A program made the translations under genes and the position numbers. DNA of 59,320 nt. It comes from CAYYYA01 sp964487895 (GTDB taxonomy: Bacteria > Patescibacteriota > Patescibacteriia > UBA1558 > 2-01-FULL-52-15). The first letter of the stretch is position 1, and each line of letters begins with the position of its first letter. The notes below the pieces were generated by a model. It searched no databases. It saw only the letters and a program-made list of their open reading frames with translations, and was not told where the DNA came from. Positions 32,144 through 41,091 of the stretch are shown piece by piece. The stretch covers positions 1-59,320 of the forward strand of contig CAZASM010000003.1 in the NCBI GenBank assembly GCA_964487895.1, read 5' to 3'.

Positions 32144-33319
32144 TTATTCCTTGGAAGTCGGAGTGGCTTCTGTAGACTCGCTAACTGTAGGCTCTGTAGC
32201 TACTTCGGGAGTAGTAGCAGTCTCGACTTCAGTAACCTCTTTCTTTACTTTCGCTGGACGAGGAGATCGTAGTGAGAGACCGAGACGGTGTTCTTTTGGT
32301 TCAATAGTCAAAATTCGGAAGTCATAAGTTTCACCAGTGCGGACGACTTCTTCGGGATTCTTGATTGGTTTATCACTAAGTTCAGAGATATGAGCAAGAC
32401 CATGAATTTCTTGGTCTAATTCGACGAAGGCACCAAAAGGATTAATCTTCAGAACTTTACCTTTGACTTTCTGGCCAATAATATATTTAGCTGCGACTTC
32501 TTGCCATGGATCGAGCTTCAGTTTTTTCATTGAGAGTGAAACTTTGACATCATCGAGAGCAATAATCTCAGCTTCAACAGTATCGCCAACCTTAACAACA
32601 GTTTTTGGGTCATCAATTCTCTGCCAAGCGAGTTCGGAAATATGAATCAAACCTTCTAGTCCTTCACCAAATTCGATAAAGGCACCGAAGTCAACGACAC
32701 CAGTAATTTTACCTTTGACTTTGTCACCCATTTTATAACCAGATAGGGCAGCGCGTTGCTTCTCATCCCAAGCGGCTTTCTCAGAAACAATTAATTTCTC
32801 ATCTTTTTCTAAGACGTCGATAATCTTGGTGCGCATCGTCTTATTTACGAAAGTTTTCAGATAGGACAAGATTTTATTCTTATCGCCACCTTCGATACGA
32901 GGATAATTTTCGGTAGTCAACTGTGATACTGGTAAGAAACCAATGACATTACCAACTTTGACCATCAGACCACCTTTATTGGCATCGATGACACGAGACT
33001 CAACGATAGTTTCATCGCGCATCAGTTTCTCCAGACGATCCCAAGCTTTCTGATGTCCAGCCATGCGGAATGACAGTTCCATTTCACCGCGTTCGTTCTC
33101 CATGTCGAGGACAGTAGCGGAGGTAACATCGCCAATGGCTAATTTTTCTGATTCACCAGACTCATCGTCGATTTCTTTACCGCGGATGACACCGGTGGTC
33201 AGACCTTTGAGGTCCAAATAAACTTCATTCTTACTAACACTAATAACGGTACCTTCTACGAGGTCGCCGATTTTTGGAATCTTCACGAGATCTTGCTGTT
33301 GCAGGAGTTCATCCATCAT
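32144..33319 (-). CDS. rpsA: Ribosomal protein S1 (four S1 domains)
   Basis: The start is set at 33319 (MMDELLQQQDLVKIPKIGDLVEGTV), with AAAGG six bases upstream, giving 391 residues. The frame stays open to 33487, but the extra 56 codons run into an inverted heptanucleotide array and read as low-complexity. Four OB-type S1 repeats follow, the last two with the canonical GAFIEFGEGLEGLIHISEL and GAFVELDQEIHGLAHISEL. The C-terminus is a Thr/Glu/Pro-rich tail. It anchors mRNA to the 30S subunit. A TTGACT-N17-TAAGAT promoter is at 33575-33603. Confidence 0.9.
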   Translation of the reverse strand: MMDELLQQQDLVKIPKIGDLVEGTVISVSKNEVYLDLKGLTTGVIRGKEIDDESGESEKLAIGDVTSATVLDMENERGEMELSFRMAGHQKAWDRLEKLMRDETIVESRVIDANKGGLMVKVGNVIGFLPVSQLTTENYPRIEGGDKNKILSYLKTFVNKTMRTKIIDVLEKDEKLIVSEKAAWDEKQRAALSGYKMGDKVKGKITGVVDFGAFIEFGEGLEGLIHISELAWQRIDDPKTVVKVGDTVEAEIIALDDVKVSLSMKKLKLDPWQEVAAKYIIGQKVKGKVLKINPFGAFVELDQEIHGLAHISELSDKPIKNPEEVVRTGETYDFRILTIEPKEHRLGLSLRSPRPAKVKKEVTEVETATTPEVATEPTVSESTEATPTSKE

Positions 33320-33435
33320 ATGACCTTTGGTCACTGATAGTGTCTTGTCTGCTGTTTTCTTGGTAGGCACAATAGTATTTCTTTCTAAAAAATCCTCACG
33401 ACCATAAGGCTCGCAAGGGAGTTGATCGTTAACCG

Positions 33436-33512
33436 AGGAGGAGTGAGTAGTTTGTAGTTGGTAGTTTGTAGAGGGGTCTCTACTCACTACTCACTACTGA
33501 CTACCAACTAGT
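33436..33512. repeat. Inverted heptanucleotide arrays in the S1 leader
   Basis: GAGTAGT/TTGTAGT/TGGTAGT units on the left pair with ACTCACT/ACTCACT/ACTGACT units on the right around GTAGAGGGGTCTCTAC. Confidence 0.7.
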
Positions 33513-33574
33513 CCAAAGTGGTCTAGGGAAGAGCCTTTTCTCTGGCTCATATTGACCGTTATTTATGTGGCATC

Positions 33575-33603
33575 ATCTTACATAAAATAGGGGGAATAGT
33601 CAA
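33575..33603 (-). promoter_or_regulatory. S1 gene promoter
   Basis: On the minus strand: TTGACT (33603-33598), a 17-base spacer and TAAGAT (33580-33575). Confidence 0.65.
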
Positions 33604-33716
33604 TATTTGAGTGCTCGTATTAAGAATTAAGAAAGAAGAACGAAGAGTAAAGGAGGTTGTTATTTATATTATGGCTAATATTAGCCATTATTAGGATAAC
33701 TTGTAGAATTTTATAC

Positions 33717-33745
33717 TTGACAATGTGAGGATAATAGGGTAATAT
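33717..33745 (+). promoter_or_regulatory. Promoter of the 33.8 kb cassette
   Basis: TTGACA (33717-33722), a 17-base spacer and TAATAT (33740-33745). The 33604-33716 gap before it holds a short heptanucleotide array and a GGCTAATATTAGCC palindrome. Confidence 0.7.
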
Positions 33746-33822
33746 ATTATTTCTATTGTTCCTAAATTTGTCCGCAGACCACCGGTTGTGGTACACGAAC
33801 AGTCAACTCTAAGGAGATCTGC

Positions 33823-34326
33823 ATGAGCGCCTATATCACGGCAGAATTGGTCAACCAGGCCCTCTTGATTGTCGAGCCGACAATCCTTAGGATCCTGAAC
33901 AAGGGCCCTGCGAAACGGAATCATCTCAACCTGATCTGCGTGAATCCGAAAGCACTGTGGAGACCGGACATCGATGTTGCTGATTTGGACACAAGCGTGC
34001 AGGATCTGGTTCTGGACGAGAAGAACTTCGGTGATACCAGTGCCTGGGAATGGGATTATCGGAGGTACGCCCGAGCCAAGGCCTGGCTGACGCTGCGTAC
34101 CCGCAGGCCCAGTGGTTGGTGTCAGGAGCATCCGGCAATTCTGCTACCCGGTGACGTCAAGTATCGTGGTAGCTGGATTACCGAGAGCGGTATCATCACC
34201 GCCGGTTCCGGTGTCGAATCGCACTGGGATGAGTGGGCCGCCCGCCTCCTGGGCGAGACGATTGAGATGCTTGTCTATCATCAGCATCAGGCTACGATGG
34301 CTGATGAAAGTCGCGACTTCGTCTAG
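33823..34326 (+). CDS. Hypothetical protein, first gene of a two-gene cassette
   Basis: The 167-residue protein has AAGGAG just before its ATG. It is soluble, with no signal peptide. It contains mixed helix/strand segments, several Trp-rich stretches (WEWDYRRYARAKAWLTLR near 70-90), and a GSWITESGIITAGSGVESHWDEWAARLLGE segment near 118-146. That segment hints at a small alpha/beta fold, but I recognise no family. GC content is clearly above the neighbouring S1 and MBL genes. Its own promoter and a terminator after the second gene mark a closed unit. Confidence 0.75.
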   Translation: MSAYITAELVNQALLIVEPTILRILNKGPAKRNHLNLICVNPKALWRPDIDVADLDTSVQDLVLDEKNFGDTSAWEWDYRRYARAKAWLTLRTRRPSGWCQEHPAILLPGDVKYRGSWITESGIITAGSGVESHWDEWAARLLGETIEMLVYHQHQATMADESRDFV

Positions 34327-34382
34327 TCAGTGCTCTGAAACCCGCACGCTCTAGGGCGTAGCTTATTGCTCAAGGAGGACAG

Positions 34383-34682
34383 ATGAAAACCGAAAGAGGT
34401 GAGTACCACCAGGATGCTTCCGGCCTTCAGCACTATACCCATACCGCTCTGGGAACGGTATTCAGTGCTGCTACCGATGCTCTGAAGTGGAAGCCCGAAG
34501 GTCCTGCCTGGCTCTGGTTTAACGACACGCCGGCGCCGATATTTCTGAAAGACACGCCGGACTCTCTCTGTCATCGCTGGGCTAACATGCGTAATCAGAT
34601 ACAGATGGGCGCGGGAATGAATGTGAACCACTATCTGTCTGAGCTCAGCCGGCCCATTCCTGAACCAGACCTCGTCGACTGA
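34383..34682 (+). CDS. Hypothetical protein, second gene of the cassette
   Basis: The 99-residue soluble protein begins MKTERGEYHQDASG with a strong AAGGAGG site. It is rich in His, Trp and Asn, including HYTHTALGTVFSAATDALKW and a C-terminal NVNHYLSELSRPIPEPD. No family is recognised. It starts 56 bases after the previous stop and is followed within 10 bases by a terminator. Co-expression suggests that the two proteins function together. Confidence 0.7.
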   Translation: MKTERGEYHQDASGLQHYTHTALGTVFSAATDALKWKPEGPAWLWFNDTPAPIFLKDTPDSLCHRWANMRNQIQMGAGMNVNHYLSELSRPIPEPDLVD

Positions 34683-34689
34683 CAATACC

Positions 34690-34741
34690 AAGGGACGTTT
34701 CACCTATCGCATCACGCGGTGGCATGAGACGTCCCTCTTTT
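34690..34741 (+). terminator. Terminator of the two-gene cassette
   Basis: The 8-bp stem AGGGACGT/ACGTCCCT encloses a 31-base loop and ends in CTTTTC. Confidence 0.75.
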
Positions 34742-35019
34742 CAAACTTAAAAGTAAAAATTCAAAAGTCAAAAGGTAGGGAGGTTAATCAATTAATCATT
34801 TGCGAGCCTTGTATCATCAGCCTGCCCTGAGTTTGCCGAAGGGCGGCAATCTAGTTTGTAAGAATTGATAGACTAGACTGCCACGGCCGATTACGGCCTC
34901 GCAGAAGGGAGTTAATAGGCGGCTCTGTTTTCTAAAATTCTGACCTTTTTAGCCTTTACGAGTGCTGTCTAATGTGCTAATATTGGGAGGTTAAAATTGA
35001 TAATTTTTGTTGAATATTT
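34742..35019. repeat. Diverged TCATTGCGAG-type inverted element and heptanucleotide array
   Basis: 34744-34773 is a TCAAAAG-type array. 34799-34912 is an inverted element with outer ends TGCGAG/CTCGCA, inner arms GGCAATCTAGT/ACTAGACTGCC, and a CCCTGAGTTTGCCGAAGGG module. No gene is seen. Confidence 0.5.
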
Positions 35020-35622
35020 ATGCAAATTTCTTGGTCTGGCTACGGCTGTTTCCGACTGACAGAAGGCGCTGCTACTGTCTTGATAGACCCTACCTATGAA
35101 CCATCAGCTTTTAAGTTACGCAAGACCAGTGCTGACGTTTTGTTGTTAAGTCATGAGCAAACAAAAGAAGATTTAGCGTGCGTTGGTGAAGAAGCCTTTG
35201 TCATTGACTCACCGGGTGAGTATGAAGTCAAAAGTGTTTTTGTTACTGGTTTGGGTAGTGGTCTGACGAGTTTAGTTTATAAATTAGATATGGATGGTAT
35301 TATTGTGGCTTGGATTGGACCAGTGAAAGCTAAGGAGGTTACTACTGAGATGATAGACGTCTTAGACGGCGTGGATATTTTGCTCATTCCTATCGGTGGT
35401 GGTGAGATGATGAGTGCCAAAGAAGCAGCAGGTTTGATCAATCAGATTGAACCACGAATCGTTATCCCGGCGTACTATAAAATTAGCGGTAGTAAAGGTT
35501 TAGAACCGTTAGAGACTTTTTTTAAGGAATATAATAGCGCCCAAGAAACGGTTGATAAATTTAAAATAACTAAAAAAGATCTTCAAGCAGAAGATACTAA
35601 AGTCGTCGTCCTGACTATTTAA
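35020..35622 (+). CDS. MBL-fold hydrolase-like protein with eroded active site
   Basis: The 200-residue protein has the UlaG/YtnP-like beta-lactamase fold order: MQISWSGYGCFRLTEG, VLIDPTYE, VLLLSHEQTKED, FVIDSPGEYEV, and a late DILLIPIGGGEMMSAKEA. The HxHxDH zinc motif is reduced to SHEQTKED, with one His where two are expected. Full dinuclear activity is therefore doubtful. In CPR genomes this gene type commonly precedes gyrA. The next two genes follow at 4 and 2 bp, so it opens the gyrA operon. Confidence 0.8.
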   Translation: MQISWSGYGCFRLTEGAATVLIDPTYEPSAFKLRKTSADVLLLSHEQTKEDLACVGEEAFVIDSPGEYEVKSVFVTGLGSGLTSLVYKLDMDGIIVAWIGPVKAKEVTTEMIDVLDGVDILLIPIGGGEMMSAKEAAGLINQIEPRIVIPAYYKISGSKGLEPLETFFKEYNSAQETVDKFKITKKDLQAEDTKVVVLTI

Positions 35623-35626
35623 TTTT

Positions 35627-35926
35627 ATGGCCAATCAACAAAAACAAATCATCATGATCGTCTTGTTAGCTTTGATAATTGTTATTGGTGGTGCTGGGGC
35701 TGTCTACTATAGGTTCAATAATGACGGTGCAGTTTTGCAACGCGAGCGAGTCTTGAAAAATATTAATCAGTCGAATCAAGATTTCTTGGATATTTTAGAT
35801 AAAAATCGAGCAACGTTAGAGGCACTCAGTACTACTACTCCAACGACCACTGCTCCAGTTATACCAACTCCAGTATCAGCAACCAATACAACTACCAGTA
35901 GCGATCCTTCTGCTCCAACACAATAA
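35627..35926 (+). CDS. Small single-span membrane protein in the gyrA operon
   Basis: The 99 residues comprise a short polar N-terminus, one transmembrane helix (about 7-27), a helical polar segment (35-66) and a Thr/Pro/Ser-rich tail. The topology suggests that the low-complexity tail faces outside. No family is recognised. It lies 4 bp after the MBL-like gene and 2 bp before gyrA. Confidence 0.75.
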   Translation: MANQQKQIIMIVLLALIIVIGGAGAVYYRFNNDGAVLQRERVLKNINQSNQDFLDILDKNRATLEALSTTTPTTTAPVIPTPVSATNTTTSSDPSAPTQ

Positions 35927-35928
35927 TT

Positions 35929-38409
35929 ATGGCAAAATCAGATAAAAAATTAACCACCCAAACACCGGCGATCCAAGGAGAGACCTTGGTCAGTCAGTCT
36001 TTGGTGGAAGAAATGCAAACGTCCTATCTGGACTATGCCATGAGTGTTATCGTCTCTCGTGCTTTGCCTGATGTTCGTGATGGTTTGAAACCAATTCATC
36101 GTCGCATCCTCTATGCTATGTGGAACGTTGGTTTGCGCCCTGGTGCTAAGTTCCGTAAGTCAGCTACAGTTGTCGGAGAAGTGATGGGTAAATATCATCC
36201 TCATGGTGACGTTGCAATTTATGATTCTATGGTTCGTATGGCTCAGGATTTCTCTATGCGTTATCAACTGGTCAATGGTCAGGGAAATTTTGGTTCCATG
36301 GATGGTGATAGTGCTGCTGCTATGCGTTATACCGAAGCCAAGCTAAAACCAGTAGCTGAGGAACTATTATTAGATATTGATAAAAACACCGTTGATTTCA
36401 TACCAAACTATGACGGTTCTCATATGGAGCCATCTGTCTTACCGGCTAAACTACCAAATTTATTATTGAATGGTAGTGTTGGTATCGCTGTCGGTATGGC
36501 GACAAATATTCCACCACACAATCTGACGGAGTTGATTGACGCTATTGTCTATATTTCAGAAAATCCCGACTGTGCTGTCGAAGACTTATTACAATTCGTC
36601 AAAGGTCCAGATTTTCCTACTGGCGGCGTGATCTATGGTCAGAGCGATATCCGATCAGCCTATACTACAGGTAAGGGTGGCATCGTCATGCGCGGTGAAG
36701 CGAATATTGATGAGATGAGTAATGGTCAGTTCCGGATCATCATCAGTTCGATCCCATATCAAGTTAATAAATCTACTTTAGTGGAAGCTATCGCCAACTT
36801 GGTTCGTGATAAGAGAGTGGAGGGTATCAGAGATCTGCGTGATGAGTCTGATCGTGATGGTGTGCGTATTGTTATCGAGTTGAAAAAAGACGCTTACCCA
36901 AAGAAGGTCCTGAACAATTTATATAAATATACTCAACTACAAGAAACATTCCACGCTAACTTGTTAGCTTTGGTTGACGGTATACAGCCACGAGTCTTGA
37001 ATTTGAAAAATATTCTCGATGAGTATTTGAAACATCGTGATGTGGTTGTTCGTCGTCGTACTGAGTTCGAATTAGAAAAAGCCAAAGATCGAGCACATAT
37101 TCTGGAAGGTTTGAAATTAGCTTTAGACAAGATTGATGCAGTAATCAAAACTATTCGCGCTTCTAAAGATAAAGAAGTAGCCAAGGAAAATCTGATGAAA
37201 AGTTTCAAACTATCAGATCGTCAGGCCACTGCTATTTTAGAGATGCGTTTGCAAAATTTAGCTAATCTCGAGCGACTGAAGATTGAAGGTGAGTTGAAAG
37301 AAAAGCACGCTTTGATCGAAGAGTTGATAGGTTTGTTGAAGAGTCCGAAAAAGATTCTAAAAATGATCATCACTGAGTTATTGGAAGTGAAAGAAAAATT
37401 CGGTGATGAACGCAAGACTAAGGTAATCAAAGCAGGTATCGGTGAGATGTCGGCCGAAGATTTGATTCCGAACGAAGCAACTATTGTCACTATTACTCAT
37501 GATGGCTATATCAAACGTGTGCCACCAGAGACTTTCAAGACGCAGTCACGTGGTGGTAAAGGTGTTATTGGTCTAACGACGAAAGAAGAAGACGATGTCG
37601 AACATTTCTTCTCCACCAATACTCACGATGACCTGATGTTCTTCACGACCAAAGGCCGTGTCTTCCAGCTGAAAGCTTATGAAGTGCCACAGGCTTCACG
37701 TACAGCCAAGGGGCAGAATATCGTCAACTTCCTCCAGCTCGGACCAGAAGAGAAAGTCTCATCTATACTCCAAGGTACTGATATGGGTCTCTATAAATAT
37801 CTGGTGATGGTGACTGAGCAAGGTTTGATTAAGAGAGTAGGCGTGGACAAATTCACTAATGTTCGTCGTTCTGGTTTGATAGCTCTGCGCTTGAATGATG
37901 GTGATCGTTTGCAATGGGTTAAATTATCTTCGGGTAAAGATGACATTATGTTGGTCTCCGCTCATGGTCAGGCAATTCGTTTCAAAGAAAAAGATGTCCG
38001 CGAAATGGGACGCAATGCAGCTGGTGTCCGTGGTATGCGTTTGAAAGGCAAAGATTCTATCGTTGGTATGGATTTATTACCCGAGGGGTTAATTCAAGCA
38101 GGGGAGCAACTACTGGTAGTTATGAGTAAAGGCTATGGCAAACGTACTTCAGTCAAAGAATACAAAGTTCAAGGACGTGGTGGCTCTGGTATCAAAACAG
38201 CGAATATTACTGATAAGACTGGCGAGATTCGCGCTGTCCGTATTGTCAGTAGTAAGCAGGAGGGTGATGCGATTATTATTTCCAAGATGGCGCAGGTCAT
38301 CCGCATGCCGATCAAATCAGTGTCTGTCCTCGGCCGCGCTACTCAAGGAGTGCGTTTGATGCGCTTCAAAGAGGGGAATGATGAGTTGGCGTCGATGGTG
38401 CTGTTGTAG
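35929..38409 (+). CDS. gyrA: DNA gyrase subunit A
   Basis: The 826-residue protein has the breakage-reunion domain with RALPDVRDGLKPIHRRILYAM and the catalytic Tyr of AAAMRYTEAKL near residue 134. A coiled-coil tower follows, then a C-terminal six-blade propeller. The GyrA box appears as SRGGKGVIG near 540, which distinguishes gyrase from topoisomerase IV. With GyrB (not in this window) it introduces negative supercoils. It is the last gene of a three-gene operon and is followed by a heptanucleotide array and a terminator. Confidence 0.96.
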   Translation: MAKSDKKLTTQTPAIQGETLVSQSLVEEMQTSYLDYAMSVIVSRALPDVRDGLKPIHRRILYAMWNVGLRPGAKFRKSATVVGEVMGKYHPHGDVAIYDSMVRMAQDFSMRYQLVNGQGNFGSMDGDSAAAMRYTEAKLKPVAEELLLDIDKNTVDFIPNYDGSHMEPSVLPAKLPNLLLNGSVGIAVGMATNIPPHNLTELIDAIVYISENPDCAVEDLLQFVKGPDFPTGGVIYGQSDIRSAYTTGKGGIVMRGEANIDEMSNGQFRIIISSIPYQVNKSTLVEAIANLVRDKRVEGIRDLRDESDRDGVRIVIELKKDAYPKKVLNNLYKYTQLQETFHANLLALVDGIQPRVLNLKNILDEYLKHRDVVVRRRTEFELEKAKDRAHILEGLKLALDKIDAVIKTIRASKDKEVAKENLMKSFKLSDRQATAILEMRLQNLANLERLKIEGELKEKHALIEELIGLLKSPKKILKMIITELLEVKEKFGDERKTKVIKAGIGEMSAEDLIPNEATIVTITHDGYIKRVPPETFKTQSRGGKGVIGLTTKEEDDVEHFFSTNTHDDLMFFTTKGRVFQLKAYEVPQASRTAKGQNIVNFLQLGPEEKVSSILQGTDMGLYKYLVMVTEQGLIKRVGVDKFTNVRRSGLIALRLNDGDRLQWVKLSSGKDDIMLVSAHGQAIRFKEKDVREMGRNAAGVRGMRLKGKDSIVGMDLLPEGLIQAGEQLLVVMSKGYGKRTSVKEYKVQGRGGSGIKTANITDKTGEIRAVRIVSSKQEGDAIIISKMAQVIRMPIKSVSVLGRATQGVRLMRFKEGNDELASMVLL

Positions 38410-38411
38410 GA

Positions 38412-38448
38412 ACTCAAAACTCAAAAGTCAAAACTTAAAATTACAACC
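38412..38448 (+). repeat. Heptanucleotide array after gyrA
   Basis: CTCAAAA/CTCAAAA/GTCAAAA/CTTAAAA units follow the gyrA stop directly. It is a single arm without an inverted partner. Confidence 0.65.
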
Positions 38449-38455
38449 AAAAAGT

Positions 38456-38484
38456 AAAAACAGGGACGAAAGTCCTTGTTTTTT
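38456..38484 (+). terminator. gyrA operon terminator
   Basis: The stem AACAGGGAC/GTCCTTGTT with loop GAAA, followed by a T tract. Confidence 0.85.
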
Positions 38485-38500
38485 ATTATTAACTACACAC

Positions 38501-38597
38501 TGTCATTGCGAGGCTGGCATCAAGCGACCGAAGCAATCTCAAACGGTAGAGGTACGGGAGATTGCTTTGACCTGATTACAAGTCTCGCAATGACAAT
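38501..38597. repeat. TCATTGCGAG inverted element
   Basis: The ends are TCATTGCGAG and CTCGCAATGA. The inner arms are GAAGCAATCTC and GAGATTGCTT. It is the best-preserved copy with the one at 30119. Confidence 0.75.
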
Positions 38598-38609
38598 GAA
38601 CAGAGAGTT

Positions 38610-38638
38610 TTGACAAAAGCAAAAAAATGTGCTACAAT
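38610..38638 (+). promoter_or_regulatory. Promoter of the 38.7 kb surface protein
   Basis: TTGACA (38610-38615), a 17-base spacer and TACAAT (38633-38638). The roughly 80-base leader holds two small hairpins (TTTCCTTAGGAAA and CCCTC..GAGGG). Confidence 0.8.
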
Positions 38639-38724
38639 ACCTTTATAAATGATGATTTCCTTAGGAAATTATCGAAAATCCCTCCAAAATAGAGGGGCTA
38701 AAACAAAAATAAAAAACAATCTAT

Positions 38725-40983
38725 ATGAAAAAGAGCGCCTTCTCGATCTTCGGACTCACAGTTATGCTGATGGGTCTATTTGTTTTCTTTAATCAAGCTT
38801 TGGCTACATCTCCAAACATTGAGGATGGTAATACTGGTGGTGGAGGAGGTGCGGGAGACACTGCCGCATTAACGATATCAGACATTCAGAAAAGTTTAAC
38901 AGTAAGCAATTTAATAGTTAATTGGAATACGAATAAGCCAACAACAACCTGGATCGCCTATAAAAAGATAAGTGATAGTAATTGGACGTTATTCCAATCA
39001 GGGCTGGATACAGATTTATCTTTAGAACACGCAGTCGGTACTTATAGGCTTGAACCAGGACAGTCATATGAATTTTACGTATCTGGCACTACGGTATCAG
39101 GGGTTACTGTTCGTTCATCAACTATGACATTTACTTCTACAGCTGCTACTCCTGACTATGTTATTCCTCATATCAATGCCAGTATTAATGGTGGCGAAGA
39201 GGTTCTTTATTCTACCGATACAGTTGCTTCGGGGACATTATTCAAATTTGGAATCCCTGTCCATAATTATGGTACTGCTCCTGCTCCAACGACTACTGTT
39301 AATCTATGGGTAGATGGCCAGCTGATAGGCAGTGCGTCCATTCCTGCGCTCAACGCCAATCAAGCAGGGCGGACCGAAACACCTATACCATGGACAGCTA
39401 CAGCTGGACAGCATACTATGAAATTTACTGTGGATCCACAAAACACTGTAACTGAGTTCGATGAAAGTAATAATTCTTGGAGTGGAAATCAGTACGTCAA
39501 CGGAACCACTACACCCGATCTAACCATAACTTCAGTTCAAGTCGTGCCAGAGCATCCAGTACCTGGACAGACTGTGACTGTAAAGGTAGCGGTAAAAAAT
39601 CTTGGCGGAGCTCTAACTAGCGGTCAGGGCATTGATAATTGGTTTGCTTATATTCAGGATTTAACTTGGAATGGTGGAGTTGCTCTTTTGGGTGCTCGCC
39701 AAGTAGATGCTACTCATCCAATGATAACAGGCGAAACTATTATCTATAGCGGTACGGGCGTCTTTAGTTCAGTTGGAGATAAGGCGGGGACTTTTAGAGT
39801 TGATAATGCCAATGAGCTGCCTGAAGCAAATGAAAGTAATAATAATTATAGTAAGACAATTAAGGTTGGAACAGAATCAGATAATGAAACGTCCTTAAAA
39901 ATCAAGGATTTAACCATAGTCGGTGTCACCTTCCAAAGTGCAGTAGTGAAATGGAGAACTAACGTAGAGTCTAAAGGTGTGGTTTATTACACACCGGTAG
40001 ACAATGCTAGTTCTACCCACATGTCACTGATCTCTACTTCGACTTCTAATTGGTTGAAAGCTTACGATGAAAAAGTTCGTACTAACCACGAAGTGATTTT
40101 GAGAAATTTACTATCCAATACCAAATATCGTTATTACGTCATCAGTAGCGCGAAAGATGGTTCGGAAGCTCGGTCTGAAGTGAAAGATTTCGAGACTCGG
40201 GGTACTGGAAAAAAGGTAGAAGTGCCACGTGCTGATGACACTACTCCAGTAAAAAAACCGACAGATAAAATTGGTCCATTACCAAAACAACCATTAGTCC
40301 CAACCTCTGATGAGCAAGCTTTGCGCGAACGTATTAAACGATTAGAACTGAGAATTAGCGAACTCGAAAGTAAATTGATTGCACGTGAAAAAGGCTTAGC
40401 TCAGCCAACAGACAAGAAATTAACTGATCGTGTCAAAGGTGAGCTCCTACTACAAGTAGAGGGTAATGGTGAGGTCTGGTACATTGATCCAATCACCAGC
40501 AAGAAATATTATTTCAAAGATGGTGAGAGTGCTTACAAGGCGATGCAAGCTTTTGGCTTAGGCATCAGTGATGAAGATTTAGCTAAGATTCCGGTTGGTA
40601 CTGATCCAAAAGTTATTGATGTCGATACTGACGGCGATGGCATTGCTGATAGTACCGAAACAGCTATTGGTACAGACCCAGCTAATCCTGATAGCGATGG
40701 TGACAGTTTCAAGGACGGTGAAGAGGTGATGAATAGTTATTCTCCTCTGGGTCAGCAAAAAGTTGCCGTTGATGCTAAGTTACAAAAAAACCTCAAAGGA
40801 CGTATTATCTTGAATGTCAAAAACGGTAACTCCTGGTACGTCAATCCAAAAGACGGTAAACGCTATTTCTTGGGTAACGGTGCTCAGGCCTATAAGATAA
40901 TGAAATATTTATCTACCGGAGCAACTAATGATGATCTACGTAAGATTGATGTAGGAGAATTACAAACTGAAGTTGCCCAATAA
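38725..40983 (+). CDS. Large secreted surface protein (CARDB, FnIII-like, calcium repeats)
   Basis: The 752-residue protein has a signal peptide (residues 1-28, cut near ALA-TSP). An FnIII-like segment with TTWIAYKK lies near 45-140. Two CARDB-type sandwiches follow (about 150-262 and 267-385, each ending in a DESNNSW or EANESNNNY motif), then another FnIII-like domain (about 390-495) and a short coiled coil (about 530-560). The C-terminus has thrombospondin-type-3-like calcium loops DVDTDGDGIAD and NPDSDGDSFKDGEE. These sit between two copies of a WY(I/V)(D/N)P..YYF/YFL repeat of about 50 residues. It is likely a cell-surface adhesin or scaffold. It has its own promoter and terminator. Confidence 0.88.
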   Translation: MKKSAFSIFGLTVMLMGLFVFFNQALATSPNIEDGNTGGGGGAGDTAALTISDIQKSLTVSNLIVNWNTNKPTTTWIAYKKISDSNWTLFQSGLDTDLSLEHAVGTYRLEPGQSYEFYVSGTTVSGVTVRSSTMTFTSTAATPDYVIPHINASINGGEEVLYSTDTVASGTLFKFGIPVHNYGTAPAPTTTVNLWVDGQLIGSASIPALNANQAGRTETPIPWTATAGQHTMKFTVDPQNTVTEFDESNNSWSGNQYVNGTTTPDLTITSVQVVPEHPVPGQTVTVKVAVKNLGGALTSGQGIDNWFAYIQDLTWNGGVALLGARQVDATHPMITGETIIYSGTGVFSSVGDKAGTFRVDNANELPEANESNNNYSKTIKVGTESDNETSLKIKDLTIVGVTFQSAVVKWRTNVESKGVVYYTPVDNASSTHMSLISTSTSNWLKAYDEKVRTNHEVILRNLLSNTKYRYYVISSAKDGSEARSEVKDFETRGTGKKVEVPRADDTTPVKKPTDKIGPLPKQPLVPTSDEQALRERIKRLELRISELESKLIAREKGLAQPTDKKLTDRVKGELLLQVEGNGEVWYIDPITSKKYYFKDGESAYKAMQAFGLGISDEDLAKIPVGTDPKVIDVDTDGDGIADSTETAIGTDPANPDSDGDSFKDGEEVMNSYSPLGQQKVAVDAKLQKNLKGRIILNVKNGNSWYVNPKDGKRYFLGNGAQAYKIMKYLSTGATNDDLRKIDVGELQTEVAQ

Positions 40984-41011
40984 GTTGGACTATTTAAATA
41001 ACGTATAGCTG

Positions 41012-41037
41012 AGAGCCATCGTAAGGTGGCTCTTTTG
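41012..41037 (+). terminator. Terminator of the surface-protein gene
   Basis: The 7-bp stem AGAGCCA/TGGCTCT followed by TTTGTTT. Confidence 0.75.
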
Positions 41038-41091
41038 TTTAATTTGTGAATAGTTGAAATGAGGCCTATTTAGTGCTAAGGTAAGAACATT

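Noticed and set aside
33320..33487. 56-codon N-terminal extension of S1
   Set aside because: It is low-complexity, partly encoded by a mirrored repeat array, starts with GTG and lacks a ribosome-binding site. An AAAGG-supported ATG lies at 33319.
35020..35622. Active metallo-beta-lactamase or lactonase
   Set aside because: The HxHxDH motif is incomplete, so only a fold-level call is justified.
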